Shown: positions 36,290-48,962, counted from the first letter of the stretch. The stretch is 64,000 bases of DNA from Topomyia yanbarensis (GCF_030247195.1 NC_080671.1:206086397-206150396), one strand, 5' to 3'. The notes: a model not told the origin generated them from the letters alone. A program made the numbers and translations.

Positions 36290-36616
36290 GTGACTTATTT
36301 GGCAGTCAGTATCTTCAACCAAGAATATTCATCGATCTTACAAGCTATGGAGGTGATGGGAATTACCTTGGGGACTGAAGCTGAAAGATGTGCTACTCAA
36401 CACGACGGTGAACGTATCACTCGCTCTGAACGCAAAATGGGTCTCGCGGCAAAACAGGCCCGAATTCAACAAAGAGAGCAAAATGTGCAAAACCAAGAAC
36501 ATTTTCGTGATGAGGAAGGTGAGCGCTGCGGACTCAGTATAGGAGATTATCTAGCAAGTTATTACTATCGAGTTATACACCGTACTTTATCTTTAAACGC
36601 GTTTTCCCGAAAGTAG
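36290..36616 (+). pseudogene. Transposon-derived C-terminal ORF (tentative)
   Basis: This 108-codon frame includes AMEVMGITLGTEAERCA, then a charged helix SERKMGLAAKQARIQQREQ and a short GLSIGDY end. It resembles the conserved C-terminal tail (a small MGI-x-x-G block, then an Arg/Lys/Gln-rich helix) of a transposon-encoded protein common in insect and cnidarian genomes, but I cannot name the superfamily. No catalytic region is present. The 400 bp downstream may be its 3' flank. Confidence 0.3.
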
Positions 36617-37042
36617 TGTTTTTTAAGCGGTCAAGTAAGACTTTTCATAGAAGTACTGGTCCGATTTCAATAATTTTTTCTCCAATTCTTCAGAAAATAT
36701 ACCGCTATATTTGGTCGAGAGGGATTTTCAAAATGTCAACTTGTTCCATTTTTATGGCTCTTAATAGGCAAAAAATAACGTAAATATTGGAAATTTTCGC
36801 AAATCGTTTCATAACTTTTACAAAATAAAAGGTCCCTCTGGTCTAAAAATAGCCAGCGTAACTATGATTTTAAAAAAAATATGAGTTTTCTGATTACAGA
36901 TAACCCAAATTGCCAAAACTTTACTTAAGCGGGACCCATGCAGTTTCAAAATCGATGTCATCAATGAAGTTCCAAGGTCGCGAGAGATTTTTCTTTTCGT
37001 CTTCAAAAGTAATATTGAAAAGTCAAAACATGTATCTTCAAA
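36617..37042. other. Non-coding stretch
   Basis: AT-rich sequence without ORFs; possibly the 3' flank of the transposon remnant before it. It ends in an A-run that also opens the GCCTTTCTC repeat. Confidence 0.3.
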
Positions 37043-37927
37043 ATAAAAAAAAACCTGTTTTAATCCACCTATAGGTGCAATTGTGCCTTTCTCATTTCTC
37101 CAAACTATGATTTAATAACTGGTTCGTACAATATAACATTATGGAAATGTATTTCATTCTTATTACACTTGGTAAGTATATATAAGAGCAAATTTTGCAT
37201 TCATCGAGGTATCGGTTTGAATCGGAGTTTTCTATGTGATCGCACACCACAACCCGTAACTCCGGAGCTGGAAATCGGATGGAGATGGAATTTAATATCA
37301 GTTTCCGGGGACGCAACACCTTTCATTTGAGACTAAGTTGATCAAATCGTTCTAGCCATTTTCGAAAAACCAATATAACCGTTATTCTGAATTTGGATGC
37401 TTCCGGATCCGTCGATGGTGGCCAGTGTGGCCAAAGAGACTTTGAATGACTGTTGGTGACCTAGATCTACAAATTCAACAGTTGTGTTTATATTTTGGAA
37501 AAAAAATCACCTCACCAATTCATCGCAGAATTCGTTAGAATCGGGATTTGCTGCGTGATCGTACGTATCACCCTGTAATTCAGGAACCAGAACTCGGATC
37601 CACACAAAATTCAACAGCAGCTGATGGACCTTTCATTTAAAATCAAGTTTGTCAAAATCGGTTCAGAAAATTCCGAGAAACCGATGTGGACAAATCAACA
37701 AATTTTGTTTTGTAACCATACTCTTCAACTCGTAATCCGGAACAAGATGTCGGTTGAAAATGAAATTCAATAGCAACCTATGGGAATATCATACCTTTCA
37801 TTTGAATCTTAGTTTGTAAAAATCGGTACAGCCATCTCCAAGAAACCGATGTGGACATTTTGTTAACAAATCCGCACATACACACACATACATACATACA
37901 TACATACATACATACATACATACATAG
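37043..37927 (-). repeat. GCCTTTCTC-bounded repeat, copy C, first part
   Basis: Opposite orientation to copies A and B: it opens with AATCCACCTATAGGTGCAAT then TGTGCCTTTCTC, contains two to three of the same modules, and ends in the (CATA)n tract at 37874-37926. The R1 element follows immediately. The continuation is at 45569-45689 beyond the element. The paralogue at 62415-63446 has the same layout without interruption. Confidence 0.85.
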
Positions 37928-38628
37928 GGGGCAGCAGGGACAGGAAGGACAGGAGTCTAGGGGCCTAACGAACCCCCCCCCCCCACAGCCCTACTGCGAG
38001 TTGGGGAGTTTTGCTAGGATATGGTGGGGCTAAGATTGGGCTCTTCTGAACCTCTAAAAAAAGCCATAACTCCGAAAGCAGCTCCGACGAAGCGAGTCTG
38101 TGCCGCTTCTGCTAAGATCCCAAGATTCCAATAATCTAAGATCTGGGCAATAAAAGCACTCTAGCCCAACCGGAGTGCCAACCGGCACATCAGGATCGAC
38201 ACCAGTAACATCTTGATTATGGTATACTGGCCATGGCGAACGGCAACGGACAGGACACGGATGACGAAAAGGATGGCGACTTAGGGCTGACAGGCGTGCT
38301 GTTCTACTCCCTGAGTAAGGAAGGATGACACCGACTTGAAATGGCGAGTGGGCTAACAGCATGGCTGCCTCCGTTCCAACAAAACCCTGGCAGGTCTCCG
38401 GGTACGTTCGAAACTCGCCATCATTTGGTTGGTGGTACTAGGTTCGGTTGAAGCATTCCCGATTTACGCCGATCCGGCTCTGAACACTACTCCCCATGAG
38501 AGATGGTGTCAACCCTTGCATGACCTCACTGCTGCTTTTCGGCAGCATAGATAATCATGGGATCGCGAGAGGCGACTATGTGCAGCGAGTGGAGATAGCG
38601 GCCCGGAGTTGGGACCCAATAAAATAAA

Positions 38629-40035
38629 ATGGAGAAACAACAAGCAACCGATATAAATGGAGCAGGCACGGCAAATCCGTTTGCCAGAGGTGGGTTGGTG
38701 AGGTCACCACCACCAATAGTAGCTGAAGTCACCCGGCAAGAGCAGGAGGAGGGGAAGCCGAAGCAACAGCAACAGCAGCAACAAAAACAGCCGGAGCAGA
38801 GCGGAAGGAGCTACACCCCACAAACGCCAAAGGTAGCGGTAGCGAGGCACTTGGTGGAGGAGCTCCACAAGTTCGTGGACATGAGAAACAATGTCCACAA
38901 AGACATTAAGGAGATGGTCATCAAAATCCGGAAGGCGCTACTGTCTGCCGTGAAAGAGTACGATACGGCAACGCAGAGGGCAGATTCAGCTGAGCGAGCA
39001 TCCGCGTCGGCTAAGGCCACTATCATCCTAGCCCCTCCGAAACAGGGTAAGGAGAGGTAGATTGGAGTGGAGAACACGCCAGTTCCCATAACTCCAAAGA
39101 GGACAAGATCCTCACCAGGAGAAGAAAGACCAGGCGGGTCAAAGAGGCAGACGCTCGAGGATGCTGTTGCTGCCGAAGAAAAGGACGCCACCTTACAGGG
39201 TGAAAGCTGGAGCACCGTTGTAGGTCGGAAGGAGAAACGCGGGAAACAGCAAAAAAAGAAGGAGGAGCGAAAAGGGGAGCAGAAGAGGAAATCAGAACCC
39301 TCGGCTCGTCAGAAGGCGCCTAAGGGAGAAGCCGTGCTCGTCAAAGCAAATGACGAGACTACGTACGCAGCGCTGCTCAAAAAGGTCAGAGAGGACCCGG
39401 AGCTGAAAGATTTGGGGGAAAACGTGTTAAGAGTCAGGCGTACCCAAAAAAATGAGATGCTCCTCGAGCTTAAGCAGAATACTACGACTAATAGCTCTGC
39501 CTTGCAGGAGACTATAACTAAATCAATGGGTGGAAAGGCAGAAGTTAAAGCCTTAAGCCCGGAAATGGTAATCGTGTGCAAAGACCTCGACGAAATAACG
39601 ACGGAAGACGAGCTGAGAGGTGCTATGAAGCAGCAGTGCAAACTGGGCGAGGTGCACATGACGATCCGGTTAAGGAAGGGATACGGAGGAACGCAGATAG
39701 CGATGATACGTTTACCGGTAACCGCTGCAGACAAGGCACTGGTGGTAGGTAAGGTTACAGTTGGATGGTCGAGATGCCTACTGAGAGCCGCCCCGCGAGT
39801 AAACAAACAAGCAGAGAAATGCTTCAAATGTTTAGGCTTTGGACATTTAGCAGGGGCTTGCAAAGGCCCGGACAGATCCGGGATGTGCTGGAAATGCGGA
39901 GAGACGGGCCATCTTGCGAGAGACTGCACGCAGAGGCCGAAGTGCTTGCTTTGCACCCCAGCGGAAGGAAACGACCATCAGACGGGTGGCTTTAAATGCC
40001 CAGCGTACAAGAAGGCGACTGCAGGCCAACGGTGA
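38629..40035 (+). pseudogene. R1-type ORF1 (gag-like), one stop codon
   Basis: A 468-codon frame with a single TAG at 39058-39060; the parts on both sides are in the same frame, so one substitution separates it from an intact gene. The N-terminal third is Gln/Pro-rich, with a heptad-like stretch at about residues 78-115. The middle is highly charged. The C-terminus has zinc knuckles: CFKCLGFGHLAGAC, CWKCGETGHLARDC and a third degenerate CLLC...C. Such proteins bind element RNA and, in R1 relatives, direct assembly and nuclear import. The 3' end overlaps ORF2 by 40 bp in the -1 frame. Confidence 0.85.
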
Positions 40036-43000
40036 TGGAGATGACCCAGATAAACCTGAATCACTGTGATACCGCACAGCAACTGTTGTGGCAGTCTACG
40101 CCAGAAACTATGTGCGATGTCGCTTTGATCGCAGAGCCTTATCAAGTCCCCCCTAATAACGGTAACTGGGTGGCGGATAGATCAGGAACCGCAGCGATAC
40201 AAGTAATGGGAAGATTCCCTATCCAAGAAGTGGTAGAACGTTCCTATGAGGGTTTCGTGATAGCCAAAATCAACGGCATCTTCGTATGTAGCTGTTACGC
40301 TCCCCCAAGGTGGACAGTAGAGCAGTTCAGCCTAATGCTGGACCAGTTAACCGAGCAGTTGATCGATCGGAAGCCGGTAGTCATTGGTGGTGACTTCAAC
40401 GCCTGGGCTGTGGAATGGGGCAGTAGAGTAACCAACACAAGAGGGTGTATCCTGCAGGAAGCTCTAGCGAAGTTAGACGTACGATTGTGCAATGAAGGCT
40501 CTGTTAGTACATTTCGGAGAGACGGGAGGGAGTCCATCATAGACGTCACATTCTGTAGTCCCTCATTGACGGCGAACATGGATTGGAGAGTATGCGAAAC
40601 GTATACGCATAGTGACCACCAGGAGATTCGCTACCGTATCGGCCAACGGAACCCCGCGACAGTACAGAGAAGGGTGACCGGCGAACGAAAGTGGAAGACG
40701 AAAGCCTTCAACAAAGACCTCTTTGTTGAGGCACTTCGGCCGAACGGCGGGACCGAGAACGTGGATGCGGCTGACCTAACAAGAAGGATTGTGGCGGCTT
40801 GTGACGCCACAATGCCGCGAAAACTGGAACCACGCAACAAACGGCGTCCAGCTTACTGGTGGAACGAGACGCTTAGTACGTTACGCGCTGCTTGTCTCAG
40901 AGCCAGAAGGCGGGCCCAAAGAGCAAGGTCGGAACCAGATAGAGAAGAGCATAAGGCATCGTTTCGGGAAGCTAGGGCCGCTCTAAAACGGGAGATCAGA
41001 CTTAGCAAGTCAGAGTGCCACAAGGAGCTATGCCGAGAAGTAGACGCCAATCCCTGGGGTGACGCATACCGAGTCGTGATGGCGAAAATGAAGGGTCCGA
41101 CGACGCCAGCCGAAATGTGTGCGAGCAAGCTGAAGATAATCGTCGAGGGTCTTTTCCCGAAGCACGATCCAACTATATGGCCACCGTCACCGCACGGCGA
41201 GGAAGAAGGAACAAACATGGATCGGCAAGTGACTAACGACGAGCTAGTAGAAGCATCAAAGCGCCTAAAACCAAAGAAAGCCCCTGGTCCGGATGGAATA
41301 CCAAACGTGGTACTGAAAGCTGCGATCCTGGCATATCCGGACATGTTCAGGATAGTGATGCAGAAGTGCCTAAATGAAGACAACTTCCCCGAAATGTGGA
41401 AGGTCCAGAAGCTGGTGTTGCTGCCGAATAGGGTTCGCAGTACCGACCCTTTTTGGCGAGAACCGGTACTACGGTACTGAAGCCCTCAGTACCGGTAGTA
41501 CCGGTAAAGTACCGGTACTCGAATATTTTTTTTTAACAAATTCGAAAAAAAACTTCAAAATGAAATTGAATGCTCAAACTGATGATCTTATTCTCAGATG
41601 ATTGATTTTTGCTGATCAAAAAACATGTTTATTGTTTTTAATTGCTTCGGAATGGCAAGACTCATTTCACAGAAGATATTTTTCGTATAGGGCACCTTCT
41701 TTTATTTCGAAATCTAGGTCACTTTGAAATCAATAACTGCTAAGTGGTGCGACTTTCGTCGACTTGAACAGATGGTAAATATATGAAACCCTATTAACGA
41801 CAGTAAATCAAAGCGAGAATGGCAGTAAATCCGAGCAGGTTTATCGCATTTCCTCTCTTGCTTTTCTGAAAATTGGTTTCGAACTTTATGTCGTTTGCCT
41901 ACTATTCTCTAACGCATATCCAGGCTCTTTGTTTTCCTGTAAACTATGGAGTTTTGCTGAATTTTCCGATCACCAATAATTACAAATCGCCCCATTTGAA
42001 GCAGTTCACCAAGTCTAAAACTGTTAGCTACTAATTCGCTGTTCGTTCTATTATAGATAAAGGTTTAAGAGCAAACTAAATACAGACATTACTTAGACCA
42101 TATTATTATTACGCGCCACCCAGCGAATAATGGAAACCAATCAGAATGTCGCCAATAAAACTTTAACTTCTAGAATTATTATGATGATGGCCCCACCTCG
42201 TTCCCACACAAAGGTGTTATCTCAACGATTTATCTAGAAGGCAAATTAATATAATTAAACGTTATCTTGCAGACCGATATTTTGAAACAGATCTCCCTAC
42301 AGAGTTAACATATTTGTCATAAAAAATTGTATAGTACCGAAAATACCGGTACTGGCTTTTGTTCAGTACCGGTATTACGGTACCAAAAATGGGCCGGTAT
42401 TCCCGGGATTTTCGGTACCGGTAGTACCGGTACCACAACCCTACTGCCGAAGCCAGGGAAGCCACCTGGCGACCCGACCTCGTACAGACCCATATGCCTG
42501 CTGGATACACTCGGAAAACTCCTGGAAAGGATCATTCTTAACAGGTTGACGAAATTCACGGAAGGTGAGCGCGGACTGTCCAAGATGCAGTTTGGTTTCC
42601 GCAAAGGAGCATCGACAGTGAATGCAATTCGGATAGTGCTCGAGAGTGCCGAGAAGTCATCTAAACAGAAGCGAAGAGGAGATCGATACTGCGCTGTGGT
42701 CACGATAGATGTGAAGAACGCGTTCAACAGTGCCAGCTGGGAAGCCATCGCTGCAGCGCTGCATAGAATGAGGGTACCCGACTATCTGTGCCAGATCCTG
42801 AAGAGCTACTTTCAGAGCAGAGTGCTACTGTACGAGACGAGCGAAGGACAGAAGTCATTGCGTGTCACAGCGGGCGTTCCTCAGGGCTCCATTCTCGGTC
42901 CAACCCTTTGGAACGGGATGTACGATGGGGTCTTAACGCTGCAGCTGCCTAGGAAAGTGAAAATCGTAGGTTTCGCGGACGACGTGTCACTAACGGTGAT

Positions 43001-44051
43001 GGGTGAGACACTTGAAGAAGTGGAGGTGTCGGTGACGGAGACAATAGACGCGATCGAGAGCTGGATGAACGGGGTCAAGCTGCAAATAGCTCACCACAAG
43101 ACGGAGGTGTTGTTGGTCAGTAACTGCAGATCGGTCCAACGGATGCAGATCGACGTCGGAGGGCACGTGATTGCATCGAAACGTGCATTGAAGCAATTGG
43201 GAGTTATAATCGACGACCGGTTGAGCTTCAACAACCACGTTGATTACGCCTGTGAAAAGTCGGCGAAGGCAACGAACGCAATAGCGAGAATCATGCCAAA
43301 CGTCGGCGGTCCGAGAAGCAGCACGAGACGTCTGCTATCTACTGTTTCGTCATCGATACTCCGATGTGGGGTTCCTGCCTGGAGTGCTGCGCTGAAAACC
43401 AAGCGGAACCGTGAAAAGCTAAACAGGACATTCCGACTGATGGCCGTACGAGTCGCGAGTGCCTACAGAACAATATCGTCGGAGGCAGTATGCGTTATCG
43501 CCGGGATGATCCCCATCTGCATTACCCTGGCGGAGGACGTGGAATGCTATCAGCGGAGAAATGCACGTAACGCTAGGAGACAGGTTCGAGCGGACTCGTT
43601 GGCTAAATGGCAACAGGAGTGGGACAACGCGGAGAAAGGAAGGTGGACCCACCGACTCATCCCAAATGTATCGGCCTGGGTACATAGGAAGCATGGAGAG
43701 GTGAACTTCCATTTGACGCAGTTTTTGTCCGGGCACGGATGCTTCCGGAAGTACTTGCATCGGTTTGGACATGCTTCGTCACCCCTATGCCCGGGTTGTG
43801 CGACCGTGCAGGAGACACCGGAACACGTGGTCTTCGAATGCCCTAGATTCGAAGAAGTTCGTATACCTGGTATGACAGCGGACAATATCGTCGAAGAGAT
43901 GTGCCGTGACGAACATACCTGGGACGCTGTCAACAGAGTGGTCTCGAGCATACTCTCCGAGTTGCAGAGGAAGTGGCGTAGAGACCAACAAGAAACCGCA
44001 AATCGGGTTTCGAGAGAAATTCCGCCGCCGGGGAACTCTCCAACTGTGTAG
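39996..44051 (+). pseudogene. R1-type ORF2 (endonuclease/RT), split by hAT element
   Basis: The endonuclease (NLNHCDTAQQ, GGDFNAWAVEWGS, IDVTFCS, SDHQEIRY) runs into the RT (KKAPGPDGIPNVVLK) and stops being coherent at 41428, where a hAT element enters. It resumes at 42452 (KPGKPPGD, SYRPICLLDTLGKLLERI, QFGFRKGAST, VTIDVKNAFNS, GVPQGSILGP, GFADDVSL) to a C-terminal zinc motif (CPGC...H...C) and a stop at 44051. Dropping the insertion and one 8-bp duplication keeps the frame, giving about 1010 codons with no other lesion. No RNase H, as expected for R1. Family role: cuts the target strand and primes reverse transcription there. Confidence 0.9.
41429..42443. mobile_element. 1015-bp hAT non-autonomous element, 8-bp TSD
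   Basis: The ends TAGGGTT and AACCCTA are flanked by the perfect duplication CTGCCGAA (41421-41428 and 42444-42451), the 8-bp length typical of hAT. Subterminal regions are packed with ACCGGTA/TACCGGT words on both sides (about 41450-41520 and 42330-42435), like transposase-binding repeats. The interior has no transposase. It interrupts the RT domain of the R1 element, so it inserted after that element arrived. Confidence 0.92.
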
Positions 44052-44720
44052 ACTAGGCCCACCGCCGGGGACCAGTTGAGTAGTGCGTGATGTAGCACCG
44101 AGTTGGGTCGTCGGGGCGCCTGGGAACCGGACGTCAAGCTTCACCGGAATCGCTGAACCGACCTCGACATCCTTCCGGGTAGCTCGTGAGTAGGCTATAT
44201 CCACCGCCGGGGATTGGACCGAGTAGACCGCGTCGCAGAGCTAGCAGTGGGTCGTTGGGGCGCCGGTGAACCAGAAGTTACGCTCCAACCGGAATCGCCG
44301 GATAGACCTCAGCACCTACTGTATGGCCCGTTGAGTAGGCTAGATCCACCGCCGGGGACTAGATCGAGTAGATCGGGCGAAACGGAACGAGAGGAAGCCA
44401 AAGGGCTCATGAAATTGTGGTGCTAAAACAAAAGAAGAATCGGTACCGGGGGAGCCTCCTTCGCCGGGGAACTCTCCGTCGGCGTAAGCTAGATCCACCG
44501 CCGGGGACTAGACTGAGTAGACCGCGACGAAATACCACCAGTCGCAGGTCGTCGGGGCATCAGCGAACCGGACGCTCTGCTCCACCGGAATCGCCGAACT
44601 GACCTCGACATCTGGTTGGTTGGCTCGGTTTCGGGAGAACTTCTCTCGCCGGGGAATTCTCCGTCGGAGTAGGCTAGGTCCATCGTCGGGGACTAGACCG
44701 AGTAGTTCGCGAACAAGTCT
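44046..44720 (+). repeat. Degenerate ~145-bp tandem repeats in R1 3' UTR
   Basis: Five units begin with a GTAGGCTAGATCCACCGCCG-like block followed by GGGACTAG-x-CGAGTAG, at about 44047, 44190, 44335, 44480 and 44667. The later blocks include GGTCGTCGGGGC and CACCGGAATCGCCGAAC. GC content is far above the flanks. 3'-UTR repeats occur in several R1-clade elements and may take part in RNA recognition by the RT. Confidence 0.75.
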
Positions 44721-45202
44721 GGTGCTCAAAGAGTAAACGGCGTTGAATGGTGCGAGAAGGGAGTTGCGGTGCTAACCGGCACAAGCGAGCCGCAGGGCTC
44801 GGTGAATTAGACAGTCAGAAGTTTGCCGCTCAGACTGTACTCGTAGGGGAGGAGTACTAAGCCTCGACTCACAGCCAGCTTTCCGACTGCCATGCAGAGC
44901 TTGCCAGTCTGTGTGGATGGTAGAGAATTGGTGGTGTGTAGAGGAGTGGGGCTGTCACCCTACGGAAGAAACGAACTAGTAAGTAGTTGAATTAGAGTGT
45001 GTGCTATGCACATAAAAACCCCTCCCCGAAGTAATGCCGTAAAGTAGTGCCGGGGAGGAATCAGGTTCTGGGCAAGAGCAGTGGTTTTTAGCGGGTCGGG
45101 TGATGGCAGCCCAAACCCGTTCCCTGACAATGGGTTTTTGTACATTTTTCCTCACTCAGGGTTTTTCTGAAATTTTTTTTACTGCTCTCAAAAAAAAAAA
45201 AA

Positions 45203-45568
45203 CATACATACATACATACATACATACATACATACATACATACATACATACATACATACATACACACATACATACACACATACATACATACATACATACA
45301 TACATACATACATACATACATACATACATACATACATACATACATACATACATACATACATACATACATACATACATACATACATACATACATACATACA
45401 TACATACATACATACATACATACATACATACATACATACATACATACATACATACATACATACATACATACATACATACATACATACATACATACATACA
45501 TACATACATACATACATACATACATACACATATACATACACACATACATACACACATACATACACACA
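45203..45568. repeat. (CATA)n microsatellite, ~365 bp
   Basis: Tetranucleotide CATA repeats with occasional CACA variants, directly after the A-tail of the R1 element. The left flank has only ~53 bp, and the unoccupied paralogue about 110 bp, so expansion may have followed insertion. The alternating Tyr-Ile-His-Thr frames are artefacts. Confidence 0.97.
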
Positions 45569-46915
45569 GATATTTTGCGATCTCGGCGAACTGAGTCGAA
45601 TGTTATATGAGACTAGGCCCTCCGGGCCTCGGTTAGACAATCGGTTTTTGAAGCAATTGCATAACCTTTCTATATGAGAAAGGCAAAAGAATAAAATTTA
45701 ATTAGCTTAATAAGCATGAGTTCAATGTTATCTTCATGTGATTATAATTTGGAAAGGTTGGTGGAATGGGTTTGAACGTGTAGGGAATGGGGGGTTAGTA
45801 GAGTGGGAGTGGAGGATGCGTCAGAAATCCTTCATCTTATTTCGGTATATGGGATGGATGAAGGAAATGCGGGCGTGAGGGTGGTCCAAGGGGAGGGGAG
45901 TGATGAAGGAGGGAGGTGTAAGGGCAAGACGGGGGGGGGGGCGGCGACGCAATATTCAACTGCATATTTTGCCTTCCATTTGAGACTTGGTTTGAGAAAA
46001 TCGGTTCAGTCATCACCGAAGAACCGATTTGACTTTAATTGTGGAATATGCCCGGAATTCCGGACTTCCGGAATCGTCGATAGTGGACAATATATTCAAA
46101 GAATGTTTGATTGGCAATCAGTGATCTAGATCTGCGATTAGAAGTTATTTAGTGACCGTTTCAATAGTTTTTAGCCTCTGAGGTATTACGATTGTACCGA
46201 TTTATATGGGAAATTCCAGTGTATCCTTACTAACACCCCTGTAACTCCGGAAGCAAGAGTCAGAACCGAATGAAATTCAGCAGCAGTCAACGGCATTACT
46301 GTATCTTTCATTTGAAATCAAGTTTGTAAAAATCGGTAGAGAATTCGTTGGGGAATGGGTGTGATATTAGCTTAGGAACTTGGCGGATTCCCCGGGGGCG
46401 TCATGAACCGTCATAGGTGGCCAATGTGGTCAAAGCTACTTTGATTGATCATTAGTGATCCAGACCCGCAAACTAGAGTAATGTTACATCAATTTTAATA
46501 TGTTTTACATCATTTGAACATCATGGTGGTACCAGTTTATATGGGAATTTGCTGTGTGACCGCACTCTTCAACCCGTAACTCCGGAACCGGAAGTCGGAT
46601 CAACTAAAAATTCAATAGCAGCTTACGGGAGCGTTATACCTTTCAGATGAAACTAAGTTTGCGAAAATCGGTTCAACCATCCCTGAGAAAATTGTGTGAG
46701 TTTAAATGACACACACACACATACATACACACACACAGACATTTGCCGATCTCGACGAACTGGAATCGAATGGTGTATGACACTCGGCCCTCCGGGCCTC
46801 GGTTAAAAAGTCGATTTTTACAGTGATTGCATAGCCTTTCTTTATATGAGAAAGGCAAAACATACAACTAAATGTGAACGGCACAGAACGGTGGAGTGCT
46901 TTACAAAAACATGGC
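45569..46915. repeat. GCCTTTCTC repeat: end of copy C, then copy D
   Basis: 45569-45689 completes copy C (ATTTTGCGATCTCGGCGAAC, GGCCCTCCGGGCCTCGGTTA, TATGAGAAAGGC). A linker with G-rich runs follows, then a further module array 45950-46700, a short (CA)n at 46709-46740, and a second terminal block ending GAGAAAGGC at 46856. No ORF is supported. 46857-46915 is unassigned and abuts the right arm of the large inverted duplication. Confidence 0.8.
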
Positions 46916-48744
46916 ACTACTCGTTTGACTTGTAATTCAAATCGAATGATACTCAATGAAATATGTGGGAATGTTTCAAGTTATTCTTTATAATAATTAT
47001 GGTGGTTCTGAAAAGAACCTTTGTTGTTGGCGTCTGCGTTGATAGGGGATGCGCTGGATTCTAAGCTCGTTGAGACATTCATTCATGAAATGAACAATTT
47101 TCTTGCTTTGAAATATCAATGTTAAAATCTCTCGAAACAACCATCGGAATCTTTTCCGTACAGAAATGAACACGCTTAGCGAAAAACTAGGGGCGGGTAA
47201 TGTCTGGGACATAACCGCGATGCTCATATTCTTAAAATTCTGCTTGTATCTCTTTAAAATGGCTAAATTTTACGCATTAAGTTCGATTCACCGGGCTCAG
47301 CGAAATTTTCCTGGGGATCCCGTTCGTTAGTTTATTCAGCAAAACAATTTTATTACCGAGTTCTCCGCGTTGAATACAGGTCAATAATTTCATATAATGA
47401 TTTCAACATGCAGACAATGTACATGTATGACAGGTGGGAGTGTTCTGAAGTGGTTTTAGTGGAGGTAACAACATAAAATCATGTATTGGACATTTTACAA
47501 TGATTCTCCTTAACCCTGCAAAACCACGTGGTTGGCAGCAGAGGGTTAAGTTGTTTGGAAGAGATGACAGTTAATATATGATAACTAAAAATATAAAATT
47601 GTTCTATAAATTGCAAAGTTATTGCCGCGTTGACCTGAAAATTTGTCATTTCATTCATAAAGGAACAATCATTGAAATTATGTCAATTTATGCTTTGCAA
47701 GATTTGAAATAACTTCGAAGTGTGGTCACGACACCCCTGTTATGTCATATACATTACCAACCCATCTTTTTCCATTTTGCATTCGTCCTAATAAGGACGG
47801 TTTGTAGATAACTATGTTGACACAAGACGGGAATCTTTTGAAATAATTCAAACCTTGCCGACGATTGTTTTAACTGCGTACATCCATACGATCTTTCCTC
47901 TTTCGCAGCTCACACCGAATGAGCACACTTTTCATCAAGCTGTTCCTATTTATTGACTTTACAATGCAGATGGAAGGCCGTCCTTTTGTTCGATAAATGA
48001 AAATATTTTCATCATTCGTTTTGGTGTAGCTTTCGCTTAGTGGCAGAGTTACCACATTCACTGATTTTCTTGGAAGGATTTACAAAAATCTCCGGGTTTG
48101 TAGATTAGAAAAACATTTTCTTATGATTCACTGGTAAAAGTACAGAATTACCAAGCGCAAACTTAATACTAGTTAATAAAAGAAACTTTCTAATTAAATT
48201 CTTTTTCCATTTTGCATTCGTCCTAACGTCGTCGGACGGTTTGTGGATAACTATGTTGATACAAGACGGGAATCTTTTGAAACAATTCAAACCTTGCCGA
48301 TGATTGTTTTTACTGCGTACATCCATCAGAGCTGCAAATTTTCAACAGTTTGTTTTGAACTTGAAGGAGGAAAAATTTTCAAATCATGCCCTACTATGTT
48401 CAATTCGCAGTTATTCGTTTCCATTATTCATTCAAACAGGCGACCTGCTCAATCATTTTCCATTCATTTTCAATTTCATTGACCCTGTGAATATATCTTT
48501 ACTGGGGTATTCACTAGATTTTTCAAGCATAACTACTCTGAACATAGTTCTTACTGTCCATGTAAGCTTGAAAACGCAAAACATGACGACATTTAACCTA
48601 AACTGGACTCTACAGAGCAGATGACAGCTTGGGTTGGTGAATGAAAAAGCATCAATTTGAAATGAAGACGTACGATTCAGTTATGAAAATCCCGCCAACT
48701 TGAAAGTGAATGATTGAGGGAGGCTTTGAATTTGAATCATGGTT

Positions 48745-48897
48745 GGGCATTTTTAGTGGCAGTTACTGCCGCCTTTTCAGTGACTGCGTTTCTTACCCTT
48801 TGGCTTTTTGGCCTTCTCACCACCACCACCTCCACCAACGTTTTTCTTCTCTACGGTGGTAGCCGATTTGATTGGTCGGCCGATGCAGTTTCTCACG
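48745..48897 (-). pseudogene. Histone H1-like tail remnant, right-arm copy
   Basis: Mirror of 12483-12656 with the same lysine/glycine-rich frames, but lacking the last ~30 bases (TKTSKAAK part), which fall in the 124-bp deletion. A few substitutions differ from the left copy, for example GCCGAC for GACGAC. The same caution applies to its identity. Confidence 0.3.
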
Positions 48898-48962
48898 ACC
48901 ACGCACGTCTCTTATGCGCTACGTCTTACACACGTCTGGCTTTGAGAAAAGCTGCGACACCC

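Larger units (their letters stand above)
37927..45202 (+). mobile_element. R1-clade (Waldo-like) retrotransposon in (CATA)n
   Basis: A 7.3-kb non-LTR element with a ~700-bp 5' region, overlapping ORF1 and ORF2, a 3' region of tandem repeats and a 12-A tail. (CATA)n lies on both sides (37874-37926 and 45203 onward), then copy C of the GCCTTTCTC repeat resumes. R1-clade elements such as Waldo and Mino are known to insert into ACAY or AC microsatellites, so this is probably target-specific. Without the hAT element (41429-42443) its own length is about 6.3 kb. The precise target duplication cannot be resolved in a tandem repeat. Confidence 0.85.

Noticed and set aside
45088..45640. Several 130-165-codon ORFs across the (CATA)n tract
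   Set aside because: Tetranucleotide repeat with no stops in several frames; no coding meaning.
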